Notes: a model not told the origin generated them from the letters alone. Positions 1 through 5,048 are shown, counted from the first letter of the stretch. The stretch is DNA of 11,513 nt from Parcubacteria group bacterium Athens0416_74 (GCA_007375785.1 VMEY01000022.1:1-11513), one strand, 5' to 3'. Program-made: numbers and translations.

Positions 1-89
1 GCTCGCGCCGCAGGCGTCTGCATGAGAGCCCTGCGTAAATCTTCCGGCATCTTGTGTACCACACCGCCGGCAATTGCTGCTTTAGACAT
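1..89 (-). CDS. YdeI/OmpD-associated-like protein, N-terminal 29 residues only
   Basis: The gene starts at the ATG at 89 and runs off the left edge of the window. The visible protein begins MSKAAIAGGVVHKMPEDLRR and continues ALMQTPAAR. The 'hxMPEDLRRALxxTPAA' pattern resembles the start of the small YdeI/OmpD-associated domain ('P.DL..AL...P.A'), whose biochemical role is poorly defined. There is no clear Shine-Dalgarno. Instead TGA-TAAAGT, an extended -10-like element, ends 6 nt before the ATG, suggesting a leaderless mRNA. It is the last visible gene of the minus-strand accessory series. The family call rests on a short stretch and is tentative; that a gene starts here is more certain. Confidence 0.5.
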   Translation of the reverse strand, partial: MSKAAIAGGVVHKMPEDLRRALMQTPAAR

Positions 90-95
90 CGCTAT

Positions 96-104
96 ACTTT
101 ATCA
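96..104 (-). promoter_or_regulatory. Extended -10 element, possible leaderless promoter
   Basis: On the minus strand TGA-TAAAGT (104 to 96) is followed by six bases and then the ATG at 89. The TGn-TAnnnT layout with a 6-nt gap to the start codon recurs at dnaX and dus in this window. No -35 consensus was found. Confidence 0.3.
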
Positions 105-134
105 AATTCTCTACGAAGCACTCGAACCAAATTG

Positions 135-174
135 CATAAAATGAAGAAGCGGCCACCTTGCAGGCAACCGCTTC
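135..174 (-). terminator. Probable intrinsic terminator after the two-helix membrane protein gene
   Basis: Read on the minus strand, GAAGCGG (174-168) pairs with CCGCTTC (152-146). The inner bases extend this through three G-U pairs and two C-G pairs to a 12-bp stem with the 5-nt loop TGCAA. The tail is TTCATTTTATG, a modest U-rich tract. It lies 24 nt after the stop of the 199-420 gene and before the 1-89 gene, so it would separate their transcripts. Confidence 0.5.
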
Positions 175-198
175 ATTTCGCTGTATCATAGCCGCGAA

Positions 199-420
199 TC
201 AGCCATCGAACTCTTCCTTGTATCCAAGCTTTCGCCGGATGAGAAGAAACAGCGCGAAGATGCCGTATTCGGTTGCGCCGACCGCGGTCAGCAACAGCAG
301 AATGGTCCAGGCGGTATGCCACGATCCGTCGGGAGTCGAATTGAAATACCCGATGGTGAAGATAGCGCCATAGAAGACGCACGACGCGAATCCAAACAGC
401 GCGACTGCTAGTGCCGGCAT
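199..420 (-). CDS. Small membrane protein with two predicted transmembrane helices
   Basis: The product has 73 residues and I do not recognise a family. Two hydrophobic stretches, about residues 4-25 and 37-61, are joined by a short polar loop (NSTPDGSW). A basic and acidic cytoplasmic-looking tail (IRRKLGYKEEFDG) follows, so a two-helix inner-membrane protein is likely. The ATG at 420 has a strong Shine-Dalgarno, GGAGGT, four bases upstream (427-422 on the minus strand), which supports the start and the reality of the gene. A TTGACA-containing promoter candidate lies about 65 nt upstream and a terminator follows. The overlapping antisense and frame-shifted ORFs have no such signals. Confidence 0.75.
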   Translation of the reverse strand: MPALAVALFGFASCVFYGAIFTIGYFNSTPDGSWHTAWTILLLLTAVGATEYGIFALFLLIRRKLGYKEEFDG

Positions 421-457
421 TTTTACCTCCGCTTTCTAATGCCAATCGAATCGGCCT

Positions 458-488
458 ATATTGTGCACTGCCTATACCTCTTTGTCAA
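458..488 (-). promoter_or_regulatory. Candidate sigma70-type promoter for the small membrane protein gene
   Basis: Minus-strand TTGACA (488-483) is a perfect -35 box. CAATAT (463-458) is the nearest -10-like hexamer, with a 19-nt spacer that is longer than optimal. It sits between repeat copy A (505-523) and the gene start at 420. Confidence 0.35.
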
Positions 489-504
489 GTTCACTGATTA
501 GATA

Positions 505-523
505 TTTGGCGGACCGTTCGAAC
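505..523. repeat. Boundary repeat, copy A
   Basis: TTTGGCGGACCGTTCGAAC on the plus strand is a diverged copy of the repeat whose consensus here is TTTGGTACGACGTTCGAAC. It begins 13 nt beyond the pyrophosphatase stop codon, between that gene and the promoter of the next gene. Confidence 0.5.
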
Positions 524-536
524 CTTTATTGGGAAA

Positions 537-893
537 TTACCTGATGATTATGCCTTTGTATAAATGCTCTTGAAACGAGGTCTGCTCATATATTTCCTCG
601 TCTGAAAGCTGTTCACCTTTCGGGGTTACCACCAACTTGTCATCATCGTCTTCTAGGCGATGGATTATCGCAATACACACTCCCTCTGCTTTTTCTAAAG
701 GTTCGCTCACGTTTAAAAGGTAGGCATCGAGATAATCTCCATCGGGGGCAGGGACACCCGGCACATATCCATAATTTATCGGGTAACTGTCAATTTTATG
801 CGGAGCATAGGAAGAGCCGACCGGCTGATCAAATTCCAACTGAACTTTCTTCCCCAGAAAAGTCCGCGCGAGTTTTAATGATTCTGATTCCAT
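537..893 (-). CDS. Short-form inorganic pyrophosphatase (118 aa)
   Basis: Hydrolyses cytosolic pyrophosphate to two phosphates, pulling biosynthetic reactions forward. The family I soluble PPase core is visible: YPINYGYVPG (residues 37-46), then the metal-binding DGDYLD (51-56, Asp51/Asp53/Asp56) and an acidic EDDDDK run (81-86) where the third metal-binding aspartate is expected. At 118 residues it matches the short PPase-like proteins of Firmicutes and CPR bacteria rather than the ~175-residue E. coli type, so pyrophosphate specificity is inferred. I chose the ATG at 893 because homology-like sequence starts there. The frame stays open to an ATG at 944, but those extra 17 residues are low-complexity and overlap a TATAAT box. 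Neither start has a clear Shine-Dalgarno. Confidence 0.8.
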   Translation of the reverse strand: MESESLKLARTFLGKKVQLEFDQPVGSSYAPHKIDSYPINYGYVPGVPAPDGDYLDAYLLNVSEPLEKAEGVCIAIIHRLEDDDDKLVVTPKGEQLSDEEIYEQTSFQEHLYKGIIIR

Positions 894-921
894 ATTATTT
901 GCATTAGGCCACGAACTAGCA

Positions 922-941
922 CGTTGGGACGACGTTCGAGC
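922..941. repeat. Boundary repeat, copy B
   Basis: CGTTGGGACGACGTTCGAGC on the plus strand. It shares the 11-nt core ACGACGTTCGA exactly with copies C and D. It lies between the 1001-1231 gene and the pyrophosphatase start, just downstream of the putative TATAAT box of the latter. Confidence 0.55.
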
Positions 942-942
942 C

Positions 943-948
943 ATTATA
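943..948 (-). promoter_or_regulatory. Candidate -10 box for the pyrophosphatase gene
   Basis: A perfect TATAAT lies on the minus strand, 49 nt upstream of the chosen ATG at 893. No convincing -35 hexamer is present, because the -35 position falls inside the inverted repeat at 951-982, which could therefore act as an operator as well as a terminator. Confidence 0.35.
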
Positions 949-950
949 CA

Positions 951-982
951 GAAACAGTCCGCCTAGACAGGCGAACTGTTTC
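951..982 (-). terminator. 14-bp inverted repeat: possible terminator of the 1001-1231 gene or operator for the next gene
   Basis: The arms 951-964 and 969-982 (GAAACAGTCCGCCT / AGGCGAACTGTTTC) pair over 14 bp with a single mismatch that is a G-U wobble in minus-strand RNA. The loop is 4 nt. It begins 18 nt after the stop of the minus-strand gene at 1001. No U-tract follows; the next bases are TGTATAATGG, so it is not a classic intrinsic terminator. Confidence 0.4.
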
Positions 983-1000
983 AGCGGACGTGTTGTGCAA

Positions 1001-1231
1001 TCAGGATGCGAGTGGTGCAAGCCAATCCTCCGGAATAGAAAGGTGATGGCCTGCATATTCGACTCGAAGATACTTGAAGGTGCGGCCAGTCTCGGCATTC
1101 ATTCCCTGCAGTGGTTCCTCGCCAAGCACGGCGACCGCGGCGCCCATCGGAATACCGACTTCGACATCATCGTCGTCCTCGGCAAACAAGTCGCATACCG
1201 CACGCTGTGGTCTTGCTGATTGAAGCTCCAT
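1001..1231 (-). CDS. Hypothetical small acidic protein (76 aa)
   Basis: Not recognised. The product begins MELQSARPQRAVCDLFAEDD. It has a run of five acidic residues (E18-D22), a hydrophobic valine/alanine stretch around residues 25-37 and a C-terminal part KYLRVEYAGHHLSIPEDWL that suggests a small beta-rich fold. There are no membrane segments or signal peptide. The ATG at 1231 is preceded by GAGGGAG at a 7-nt spacing. The frame remains open to 1276, but that extension carries no comparable site. A near-consensus promoter (1263-1291) points straight at this start, which is the best evidence that the gene is real. Confidence 0.6.
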   Translation of the reverse strand: MELQSARPQRAVCDLFAEDDDDVEVGIPMGAAVAVLGEEPLQGMNAETGRTFKYLRVEYAGHHLSIPEDWLAPLAS

Positions 1232-1262
1232 GGGAGTGCTCCCTCGTATCCAGGCTGGGTGC

Positions 1263-1291
1263 AATATAAAATACACTCAATAAATTGTCTA
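1263..1291 (-). promoter_or_regulatory. Near-consensus sigma70 promoter for the 76-aa protein gene
   Basis: On the minus strand TAGACA (1291-1286, 5 of 6 matches) is separated by exactly 17 nt from TATATT (1268-1263, 5 of 6 matches). A start site near 1256 would give a leader of about 25 nt carrying the GAGGGAG ribosome-binding site. Repeat copy C lies just upstream. Confidence 0.6.
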
Positions 1292-1307
1292 TATATACGG
1301 ACTGGGT

Positions 1308-1327
1308 GTTTGGTACGACGTTCGAAC
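1308..1327. repeat. Boundary repeat, copy C
   Basis: GTTTGGTACGACGTTCGAAC on the plus strand, the copy closest to the consensus. It begins 13 nt beyond the stop codon of the Nudix gene and sits upstream of the promoter at 1263-1291. It contains the 8-nt palindrome GTTCGAAC. Confidence 0.6.
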
Positions 1328-1340
1328 TTTTGTTATCAAT

Positions 1341-1823
1341 TCAACCGAAATTCAATCCTGAGCCTTTCAGCAGCTCGAATCCTCTCTTTACACATTTGAA
1401 CTCGCGGTCCGTACCAGGAATACTTTCTAGCTCATCTAGTCCGAACCATCGATACTCCGTGTGGTCCTCAGGATTCAAGCGAATATTTTCGATTGGCTCC
1501 ACAAATCTTGCAAAATAGATAACTTCAAGCGAGTGAGAGCCTTTTATCTCATTAAGATATGTGAACGCGGCAAACGGATCGCCAATCGTGACACTCATCT
1601 GCAACTCCTCCATGACTTCTCGCTTCAGTCCATCAACGATATCTTCTCCAAAGTCGATATGCCCACCGGGCAATTCGAAAATATTTGGCAAGAACTTTTT
1701 TGTAGCCGCGCGTCTGGCTCTAAACAATTTCGTCGCTCCTTCAAATTCCGTGTGGATAAACGCGCACGCTGTGATTACTTGTTTGCCATCTGCGGGTGTC
1801 TCGCTGTCGTGGAAAACTTTCAT
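1341..1823 (-). CDS. Nudix hydrolase
   Basis: A 160-residue cytosolic pyrophosphohydrolase acting on a nucleoside diphosphate linked to another moiety; the substrate cannot be read from sequence. The Nudix box GX5EX7REUXEEXGU is present at residues 54-76: G54, E60, R68-E69, E72-E73. The penultimate glycine is replaced by glutamine (Gln75), a tolerated variation. Beta strands flank the box (QVITACAFIHTEF at the N-terminus, SLEVIYFARF at 98-107). Length is normal for the family. The ATG at 1823 has no clear Shine-Dalgarno, but a TAAAAT box (1836-1831) ends 7 nt before it, so the message may be leaderless. It belongs to the minus-strand accessory series, with repeat copies on both sides (C after the stop, E upstream). 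Confidence 0.9.
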   Translation of the reverse strand: MKVFHDSETPADGKQVITACAFIHTEFEGATKLFRARRAATKKFLPNIFELPGGHIDFGEDIVDGLKREVMEELQMSVTIGDPFAAFTYLNEIKGSHSLEVIYFARFVEPIENIRLNPEDHTEYRWFGLDELESIPGTDREFKCVKRGFELLKGSGLNFG

Positions 1824-1830
1824 GTATAGT

Positions 1831-1836
1831 ATTTTA
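1831..1836 (-). promoter_or_regulatory. Candidate -10 box for the Nudix gene
   Basis: TAAAAT on the minus strand lies 7 nt before the ATG at 1823, a spacing that would put the RNA start at or next to the initiation codon. No -35 consensus was seen. Confidence 0.3.
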
Positions 1837-1858
1837 CCTTACTGACTGAAGGGGGGGT

Positions 1859-1876
1859 CCGGGACGATGTTGGTAC
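1859..1876. repeat. Boundary repeat, copy E (diverged)
   Basis: CCGGGACGATGTTGGTAC on the plus strand matches copy B (TTGGGACGACGTTCGAGC) at most positions of the GGGACGAYGTT part, then diverges. It occupies the gap between the divergent Nudix and HigA-like genes. This is the weakest member apart from the tentative copy near 112. Confidence 0.35.
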
Positions 1877-1928
1877 CCTCGTAGACGCATGGTAGCGTAG
1901 AGACATTGGTTTGGACAGGAGGTTCTCA

Positions 1929-2303
1929 ATGACCAACCATGACAATACCCGTCGACGTACCCACACCCCGTGGACCATCGTCAGGGAGCGGCTCTTTCAC
2001 GGTCGAGCGCCAAGTATCTTGGCATTCTCGGCGAAACACGACCTGAAGGTCGCCGACGTGCTCAAGCTCTTTTCGGGCGAAGTAATCTCTTTCTCGCTCG
2101 AGATGTGCGCGGCGCTCAGCAATGAGACCGGGATTTCGCGAGACTTCTTCCGCAATCTCAGCAACCGTTGGGGGCCATCTCTGCCACCAACTATCTCCGC
2201 GGCCCTGGAAACAGGGTCGCTATCTTTTTCTGGCTCTTTGATACGACGTTCGAATCACTATTTCAGGTATTGCATTATGAAACGTTCGTATCTTTGGGCT
2301 TGA
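1929..2303 (+). CDS. HigA-like helix-turn-helix (Xre-type) protein
   Basis: A 124-residue protein and the only plus-strand gene in the accessory block. Residues about 29-82 (ILAFSAKHDLKVADVLKLFS, then GEVISFSLEMCAALSNETGI and SRDFFRNLSNRW) follow the HigA antitoxin pattern 'L..VS.LLNG...IS.EMALRLS.ATG.S..FW.NLQ..Y'. It is therefore probably a DNA-binding antitoxin-like regulator. No HigB/RelE-type toxin ORF is adjacent. The ATG at 1929 has a perfect AGGAGG six bases upstream; a TTG at 1911 in the same frame is less likely. The last ~40 residues are not antitoxin-like, run through repeat copy D and overlap the 3' end of the convergent phosphotransferase by 46 nt, so the C-terminus may be a read-through of the original gene. 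Confidence 0.65.
   Translation: MTNHDNTRRRTHTPWTIVRERLFHGRAPSILAFSAKHDLKVADVLKLFSGEVISFSLEMCAALSNETGISRDFFRNLSNRWGPSLPPTISAALETGSLSFSGSLIRRSNHYFRYCIMKRSYLWA
2236..2255. repeat. Boundary repeat, copy D
   Basis: CTTTGATACGACGTTCGAAT on the plus strand shares ACGACGTTCGA exactly with copies B and C. It starts 3 nt beyond the phosphotransferase stop codon (TAG at 2260-2258 on the minus strand) and lies inside the C-terminal codons of the convergent HigA-like gene. Confidence 0.6.
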
Positions 2304-3118
2304 GCTTTCGGCCACTCTCCCATGCCCTCGGTCAGCCAAACGGCCCTAAAGTAATCGAAGTCTTGCAGTTTCGGCGAGATTTTAGGGAAACCATTCTTCT
2401 TCGCAACTTCGTCGCACATGGTGAGGTATTCTGCTTTTTGTTCACTGGTAAAGTGGTATGGATTGATTGGGAATTCAAGATCGCTACTTTCGGGAAACCA
2501 TTCGCACGTCGTGAGCGCGCACACGGCGTCATATCCGAATGGAGCAGATAGCGAATCCTCAAAGTCGATTATACCCTTGGGAAATAAATTGCTTGGGCTG
2601 AAATCGCCATGGGACAGGACGAATGGAAATTCAGATAGTGATCCGAGAGAATCTGAAGCCCTCGCCCGTATTTTCGAAGCGTATGCGGGTAATTCTTCAC
2701 AGAGCCGAGCTACATGCATGCCCGCGAGAAAGGCACCTTCGTCTTTTGGTCCGATTGTTTTTGCCTGCGCGACTAAGAACTTCTCAACAACTTTCAAGAA
2801 CGCCTCAAATGATTGTCTCGAAATCCGTCCCGATTCTCTTAGTTCATCGGCGAATTGTAACCGCAGTATTTTTATCCCTAATGATTCTTCGATAAAGTAC
2901 TTCTCGTCTCCAATGTTTCCTTCGCGTAGTATCCTTGGTACTGGAAAACCCTCCGCCTCCAGATGTTTATGGATTCGCAAATTTGCATCGATGATGCCTG
3001 CCGGTCCAACTCGCACGAACCCAGTGTCGTCGCTGTAAATGCGGACGTGGTTGCGCTCACTCGGCTGATGACGCTCGAGAAGTTCGTATGTGCGTCCGTC
3101 GATTTCAACTGAATTCAT
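2258..3118 (-). CDS. Aminoglycoside phosphotransferase (APH)-family kinase
   Basis: A 286-residue protein-kinase-like phosphotransferase. The catalytic loop LSHGDFSPSN (residues 168-177) has the Brenner motif HGDxxxxN: Asp172 as catalytic base, Asn177 as metal ligand. GIIDFEDS (182-189) supplies the metal-binding Asp185 in the DFE/DFG position. The N-lobe contains FVRVGP (34-39) and FIEESLGIKIL (75-85), the latter resembling the APH hinge. Length fits the family (250-330). Members phosphorylate aminoglycosides, homoserine, choline, fructosamines and others, so the substrate is unknown and antibiotic resistance should not be assumed. The ATG at 3118 has only a weak TAGAG upstream. Base composition is visibly lower in GC than in dnaX or serS. 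This is the accessory gene nearest the tRNA-Gln. Confidence 0.9.
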   Translation of the reverse strand: MNSVEIDGRTYELLERHQPSERNHVRIYSDDTGFVRVGPAGIIDANLRIHKHLEAEGFPVPRILREGNIGDEKYFIEESLGIKILRLQFADELRESGRISRQSFEAFLKVVEKFLVAQAKTIGPKDEGAFLAGMHVARLCEELPAYASKIRARASDSLGSLSEFPFVLSHGDFSPSNLFPKGIIDFEDSLSAPFGYDAVCALTTCEWFPESSDLEFPINPYHFTSEQKAEYLTMCDEVAKKNGFPKISPKLQDFDYFRAVWLTEGMGEWPKAQAQRYERFIMQYLK

Positions 3119-3152
3119 GCAAAAGACTCTACCATGTATAGATGTATAGCTG

Positions 3153-3170
3153 ACTGGGGGACATGGATTC
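3153..3170 (-). repeat. Exact 18-nt copy of the tRNA-Gln 3' end (att-like)
   Basis: Plus-strand ACTGGGGGACATGGATTC occurs here and at 3327-3344, where it is the T-loop edge, T-stem 3' arm, acceptor 3' strand and discriminator base of tRNA-Gln. Direct copies of a tRNA 3' end are the usual footprint of integrase-mediated insertion (family knowledge). Here the copies are only 156 bp apart, and accessory genes begin immediately to the left. Confidence 0.65.
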
Positions 3171-3326
3171 CCCGTCGACTCATCATAGCAGCCGTCGCTG
3201 CTAGATGGTCTCCGGGCCCGGCCCTCGCGGCCTCGCCTGCTGGCTCGACATCGCTCCGGGCTTCGAATCCATACGGAAGCGCATCGATGCGCTTCCTGTT
3301 CCTCCAGTTTTTACGCTTCGCTACAA
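3171..3326. other. Structured non-coding stretch between the two tRNA-Gln 3' end copies
   Basis: 156 bp without a credible gene. It holds a stem TAGCAGC / GCTGCTA (3186-3192 and 3197-3203, loop CGTC), a GC-rich run GGGCCCGGCC, and a 22-nt perfect palindrome at 3275-3296 centred on GCATCGATGC. CCAGTTT / AAACTGG (from 3304, ending at 3331) surrounds a GCTTCGC mini-hairpin and overlaps the tRNA end. Short ORFs here are low-complexity and look spurious. It may be a remnant of an integrated element or a tRNA-trailer repeat. Confidence 0.5.
3275..3296. repeat. 22-nt perfect palindrome
   Basis: The sequence 3275-3296 reads identically on both strands (GGAAGCGCATC followed by its complement). Symmetry stops at both ends (3274 C, 3297 T). 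Possible roles are a dimeric protein site, a cruciform or an RNA hairpin in the tRNA trailer; the sequence alone does not decide. Confidence 0.75.
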
Positions 3327-3327
3327 A

Positions 3328-3398
3328 CTGGGGGACATGGATTCGAACCATGATTCACAGCTCCAAAGGCTGCTGTCCTACCATTAGACGATCCCCCA
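3328..3398 (-). tRNA. tRNA-Gln, anticodon TTG
   Basis: A complete 71-nt cloverleaf. The acceptor stem TGGGGGA (3398-3392) pairs with TCCCCCA (3335-3329), with U1-A72 and discriminator G at 3328, both typical of tRNA-Gln. The D stem is GTCT/GGAC, the anticodon stem GCAGC/GCTGT with loop CTTTGGA, giving anticodon TTG at 3366-3364. The variable loop is GAAT and the T arm CATGG-TTCGAAT-CCATG. CCA is not encoded (TTT follows), so it must be added after transcription. It lies 10 nt after the dnaX stop on the same strand and may be co-transcribed. Its 3' end is duplicated at 3153-3170. Confidence 0.95.
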
Positions 3399-3408
3399 AA
3401 CGGCCTCA

Positions 3409-4461
3409 TTATGCGGACTGAGAGCCCTTTTCACAAATATCCACTATCGCGAGTTCGAGCGGCAGGTGCGGCACGGCAGCATATGCCATGCGCCCGTATG
3501 CCTCGAGAAGCGCGCGAAGCATATCAGAGTTTACGCTTGGAAGCTTTGCGGAGCCCTGCGCAAAAGCGACGTCCGTCTCTGAGAGCTCTTTGCTGAGCTC
3601 GTCCGCGAGTGCAGGCGCGTAGCGCATGAGAAGAATCACCCGAAGACGGTGGATGAGCAACTTTGCAATAGTCCTCGCATCCATGTTGTCGCCGATAGCC
3701 TGGCCAAGTGCAGCGAGCGCGGCTTCTGCGTCGTGATGCATGAGAGAGCCGAGTATGGCGCGTATAATCTCCCCGCGCGGCGCACCTGACACCGCCTCTA
3801 CTTCTTCGATATCGATTTTCTTGTCGCTCGACACCGCGAGTACTTTCTGCAGGATTGAAAGCGCATCGCGAAAAGAGCCTTCTGCAAGAAGTGCCACGAG
3901 CTCCGCAGCAGGTTTTCCCAGCGTGAATCCCTCTTTCTTGGCAACATCCTGCGCTATCTGCGCGAGCACCTCGCGCGAAGGCTGTTTAAAGGTGTATATC
4001 TCGCAGCGCGACTGAATCGTGTCCGGCACCTTATCGCGCTCCGTCGTCGCCATCACGAAAATCACGTGCGCAGGCGGCTCTTCGAGCGTCTTGAGGAATG
4101 CATTCCACGCGCTTTTCGAGAGCATGTGCGCTTCGTCGATGATGTAGAAGCGATACGGCGACTCAAAAGGCATGCTGTTGACCGCTTCTCTGAGCTCGCG
4201 AATATTCTCGACACCCGTTTGCGATGCGGCATCGATTTCATAGAGATCCTTGGCCGACACACCGAGTCGCTTTGCGAGGATGCGCGCCACCGAGGTCTTG
4301 CCCGTGCCCCTCCCGCCGCAGAAAAGATACGCGTGTGCGACCTTGTTGTTTTTTATTGCTTTTTCGAGCACGCCCACCACATGCTCCTGGCCTCGCACTT
4401 CGCTAAAGTCCGCAGGCCTGTAGGCTCGATACAGCGTGGCATGACGGGCTTCTTTCTTCAT
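3409..4461 (-). CDS. dnaX: DNA polymerase III gamma/tau subunit, short form without zinc module
   Basis: ATPase subunit of the clamp loader, which opens and loads the sliding clamp during replication. 350 residues. N-terminal LYRAYRPADFSEVRGQEHVV is the DnaX signature. Walker A GGRGTGKT is at 49-56, Walker B IIDEAH at 107-112, sensor 1 MATTE at 137-141, arginine-finger SRC at 151-153 and sensor 2 GSFRDA at 195-200. The cysteine cluster normally found between Walker A and EIDAAS (CxxxxxxxxCxxC in E. coli) is absent: ILAKRLGVSAKDLYEIDAAS runs directly across. There is no tau-like C-terminal extension. The start at 4461 has no Shine-Dalgarno, but TGT-TATACT ends 6 nt upstream, suggesting a leaderless mRNA. 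tRNA-Gln follows 10 nt after the stop. Confidence 0.95.
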   Translation of the reverse strand: MKKEARHATLYRAYRPADFSEVRGQEHVVGVLEKAIKNNKVAHAYLFCGGRGTGKTSVARILAKRLGVSAKDLYEIDAASQTGVENIRELREAVNSMPFESPYRFYIIDEAHMLSKSAWNAFLKTLEEPPAHVIFVMATTERDKVPDTIQSRCEIYTFKQPSREVLAQIAQDVAKKEGFTLGKPAAELVALLAEGSFRDALSILQKVLAVSSDKKIDIEEVEAVSGAPRGEIIRAILGSLMHHDAEAALAALGQAIGDNMDARTIAKLLIHRLRVILLMRYAPALADELSKELSETDVAFAQGSAKLPSVNSDMLRALLEAYGRMAYAAVPHLPLELAIVDICEKGSQSA

Positions 4462-4467
4462 GCGGGC

Positions 4468-4476
4468 AGTATAACA
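4468..4476 (-). promoter_or_regulatory. Extended -10 promoter for dnaX, probably leaderless
   Basis: On the minus strand TGT-TATACT is followed by GCCCGC and the ATG at 4461. An RNA start 6-7 nt after the -10 box would coincide with the initiation codon. No -35 consensus is visible, as expected when an extended -10 is used. Confidence 0.5.
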
Positions 4477-4505
4477 AAGACTTCACTCGCGGGTGGATAT
4501 AGTGA

Positions 4506-4533
4506 ACGGCGGCCTCATGCGCGAGGTCGCCGT
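4506..4533. repeat. 11-bp inverted repeat between the two-HTH gene and dnaX
   Basis: ACGGCGGCCTC (4506-4516) and GAGGTCGCCGT (4523-4533) pair with a single non-Watson-Crick position, G-U on the plus strand and A-C on the minus strand; the loop is 6 nt. It starts just after the stop of the minus-strand 4539-5048 gene but has no U-tract, so a terminator role is uncertain. Confidence 0.4.
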
Positions 4534-4538
4534 CGTCT

Positions 4539-5048
4539 TCATTTGCAAATCGCCAGCGGAAGTACCGTCTTCCTCCTACCGGGGAATCGCACAATCTTGT
4601 ACCGATTACGGTGACGGGGGTTATCCTGAAGATAACTCTGCACAGTGGACAATGGTACGCCTGCGACCAGAGCGATCGCGGTCATCGTCACGGGGAAACC
4701 GCCGTTATCCAGCACTCGAACCGCCTTGTCGTACTTCCATCGCGTCTTCCATCTAAGAAGTTTCTTGAGACGCCGGATTCGTTTTCTGCTTTGCGACTCC
4801 CGTTCTGCTTGCGCCACTTTCGCAGACAGTTTGCCCGAGCCGAGTCCATTTTTCTGAATCGTCAGTTTCTGGAAGTCATAGACGAGGCGCGAAATTCGAC
4901 CACTCTTCCGGATACATTCCCTGTAGCGGAATGTAGAGATTCCTGCTTCCCGAGCGATACGCCTACCCGAGAGAAACGTCTCAGTCTGGAGCGCAGATTC
5001 CAGGACGCCTGCAAGTCGCGAAACGATTACGATGTCTGCATCAAACAT
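4539..5048 (-). CDS. Putative DNA-binding protein with two helix-turn-helix-like segments
   Basis: 169 residues, family not recognised. Residues 26-50 (LSGRRIAREAGISTFRYREC...) and 118-143 (FPVTMTAIALVAGVPLSTVQ...) each read like a helix-turn-helix. Between them lies a strongly basic, probably helical or coiled stretch (about 72-105, AQAERESQSRKRIRRLKKLL), and the C-terminus is also basic. This suggests a nucleic-acid-binding protein, possibly a regulator. The ATG at 5048 has a very strong Shine-Dalgarno, GGGGAGGT, 3 nt upstream, unlike its core neighbours dnaX and dus. With a promoter candidate at 5088-5116 it looks like an insertion into the dnaX-dus neighbourhood. The antisense ORF over the same stretch lacks such signals. 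Confidence 0.6.
   Translation of the reverse strand: MFDADIVIVSRLAGVLESALQTETFLSGRRIAREAGISTFRYRECIRKSGRISRLVYDFQKLTIQKNGLGSGKLSAKVAQAERESQSRKRIRRLKKLLRWKTRWKYDKAVRVLDNGGFPVTMTAIALVAGVPLSTVQSYLQDNPRHRNRYKIVRFPGRRKTVLPLAICK

Noticed and set aside
505..2255. Reading the boundary repeats as integron attC sites
   Set aside because: The copies lack a clear RYYYAAC / GTTRRRY core pair, the intergenic regions do not fold into attC-like imperfect hairpins by eye, and there is no integrase in the window.
2258..3118. Calling the APH-family gene an antibiotic-resistance gene
   Set aside because: The family motifs show only a phosphotransferase fold; nothing in the sequence identifies an aminoglycoside substrate.
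3134..3421. Plus-strand ORF over the tRNA-Gln region
   Set aside because: It runs antisense through the tRNA and the hairpin spacer, is low-complexity and has no ribosome-binding site; a typical spurious ORF beside tRNAs.
4066..4614. 182-codon plus-strand ORF opposite dnaX
   Set aside because: It is antisense to the Walker-motif part of dnaX and has an Arg-rich composition typical of a shadow frame.
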